Shown: positions 6,407-6,754 of the stretch, one piece after another
Numbering within the stretch: position 1 is the first letter of the stretch
Layout of the letters: every line of letters starts with the position of its first letter
Assembly (NCBI GenBank): GCA_011374735.1
Contig: DRPD01000239.1
Span: forward strand, 1-6,754
DNA: 6,754 nucleotides
Direction: 5' to 3'
Source of the DNA: Thermopetrobacter sp.
GTDB lineage: Bacteria > Pseudomonadota > Alphaproteobacteria > Rhizobiales > Aestuariivirgaceae
Notes under the pieces: model-generated
What the model was told of the DNA's origin: nothing
Database searches by the model: none
The model's input: only the letters and a program-made list of their open reading frames with translations
Program-made: the position numbers and the translations under genes

Positions 6407-6432
6407 GACGGAATGAGAGCGGGCGGGCCGCC

Positions 6433-6754
6433 TCACTTCGCCGCCGGCGCGCCCTTTTTCGCGGTGGTGGTTTGCGCCGCCCCGTTCTTCAAGAGCTTGT
6501 AGATGATGGCGTCATTGAGCGCCTGAAAGGAAGCCTCGATGATGTTGGGCGATACGCCGACGGTGAACCAGCGCTGGCCCGATCCGTCGCGCGATTCGAT
6601 CAGCACCCGGGTGGTGGCGTCGGTGCCGCCGCCGATGATGCGCACCTTGTAGTCCACCAGTTCCAGATCGGCGATCCGTTCCGAATACGGCCCCAGATCC
6701 TTGCGCAGCGCCGCGTCCAGCGCGTTCACCGGGCCGTTGCCCTCCGCCACCGAC
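6433..6754 (-). CDS. cimA: (R)-citramalate synthase, C-terminal part (runs off window)
   Basis: The last 106 residues of citramalate synthase, which condenses pyruvate with acetyl-CoA to (R)-citramalate at the entry of the threonine-independent route to isoleucine. Only the C-terminal LeuA-type regulatory domain is inside the window; the catalytic TIM barrel is beyond the right edge. Seen directly: [19 protein letters not shown] at the fragment start, [40 protein letters not shown], then [19 protein letters not shown] and a basic, low-complexity tail ending KKGAPAAK. The [10 protein letters not shown] and LVDYKVRI...GTDA.TRVLIES wording distinguishes CimA from isopropylmalate synthase. In the family this domain binds isoleucine for feedback inhibition. 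The frame is open through the right edge, so the GTG at 6750 is an internal valine, not a start. It lies upstream of rarD on the same strand, 183 bases away. Confidence 0.92.
   Translation of the reverse strand, partial: SVAEGNGPVNALDAALRKDLGPYSERIADLELVDYKVRIIGGGTDATTRVLIESRDGSGQRWFTVGVSPNIIEASFQALNDAIIYKLLKNGAAQTTTAKKGAPAAK

Larger units (their letters stand above)
6250..6432. other. Intergenic region between cimA and rarD
   Basis: This 183-base stretch is noncoding under the chosen rarD start. It holds the rarD leader repeat (6264-6293), one copy of a 14-base direct repeat (6309-6322; the second copy, 6421-6434, straddles the cimA stop), and an inverted repeat (6377-6406). No convincing -35/-10 pair for rarD was found, so rarD may be read through from cimA or use an unrecognised promoter. 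Confidence 0.5.

Overview
The window looks like ordinary chromosomal DNA from a GC-rich proteobacterium, most likely an alphaproteobacterium. I infer this from the strong G/C bias at third codon positions, the crcB-rluC overlap, and the flavour of the AidB-, CimA- and RarD-like proteins; genus cannot be fixed from sequence alone. Coding density is very high. I see no tRNA, rRNA, CRISPR array, insertion sequence, phage gene or attachment site.

Layout: positions 1-934 (minus) hold the N-terminal 311 residues of an AidB-type acyl-CoA dehydrogenase that runs off the left edge. A 150-base divergent intergenic region separates it from a two-gene plus-strand operon: crcB (fluoride channel, 1085-1480) and rluC (23S rRNA pseudouridine synthase, 1477-2448), which overlap by ATGA. 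After a 118-base gap comes a second plus-strand pair: a complete 762-residue RND/MMPL-superfamily permease (2567-4855) and, again overlapping by ATGA, a small secreted protein of unknown family (4852-5361). Three bases further on, the convergent minus-strand RarD-type EamA transporter ends (5365-6249). A 183-base intergenic stretch with small direct repeats and a hairpin separates it from the C-terminal 106 residues of citramalate synthase (6433-6754, minus), which runs off the right edge.

How the genes relate: the flanking genes are housekeeping or metabolic (isoleucine precursor synthesis, rRNA modification, fluoride export, alkylation-response flavoprotein). The only part with a plausibly undescribed function is the permease plus secreted-protein pair. 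The RND protein has the 12-helix, two-loop architecture and Asp...His pairs of proton-driven COG1033 transporters but no membrane-fusion or outer-membrane partner here. Its translationally coupled neighbour is predicted to be a periplasmic beta-rich protein. A cargo-delivery or cargo-acceptor pair, possibly for a lipid or other hydrophobic molecule, is a reasonable but unproven hypothesis.
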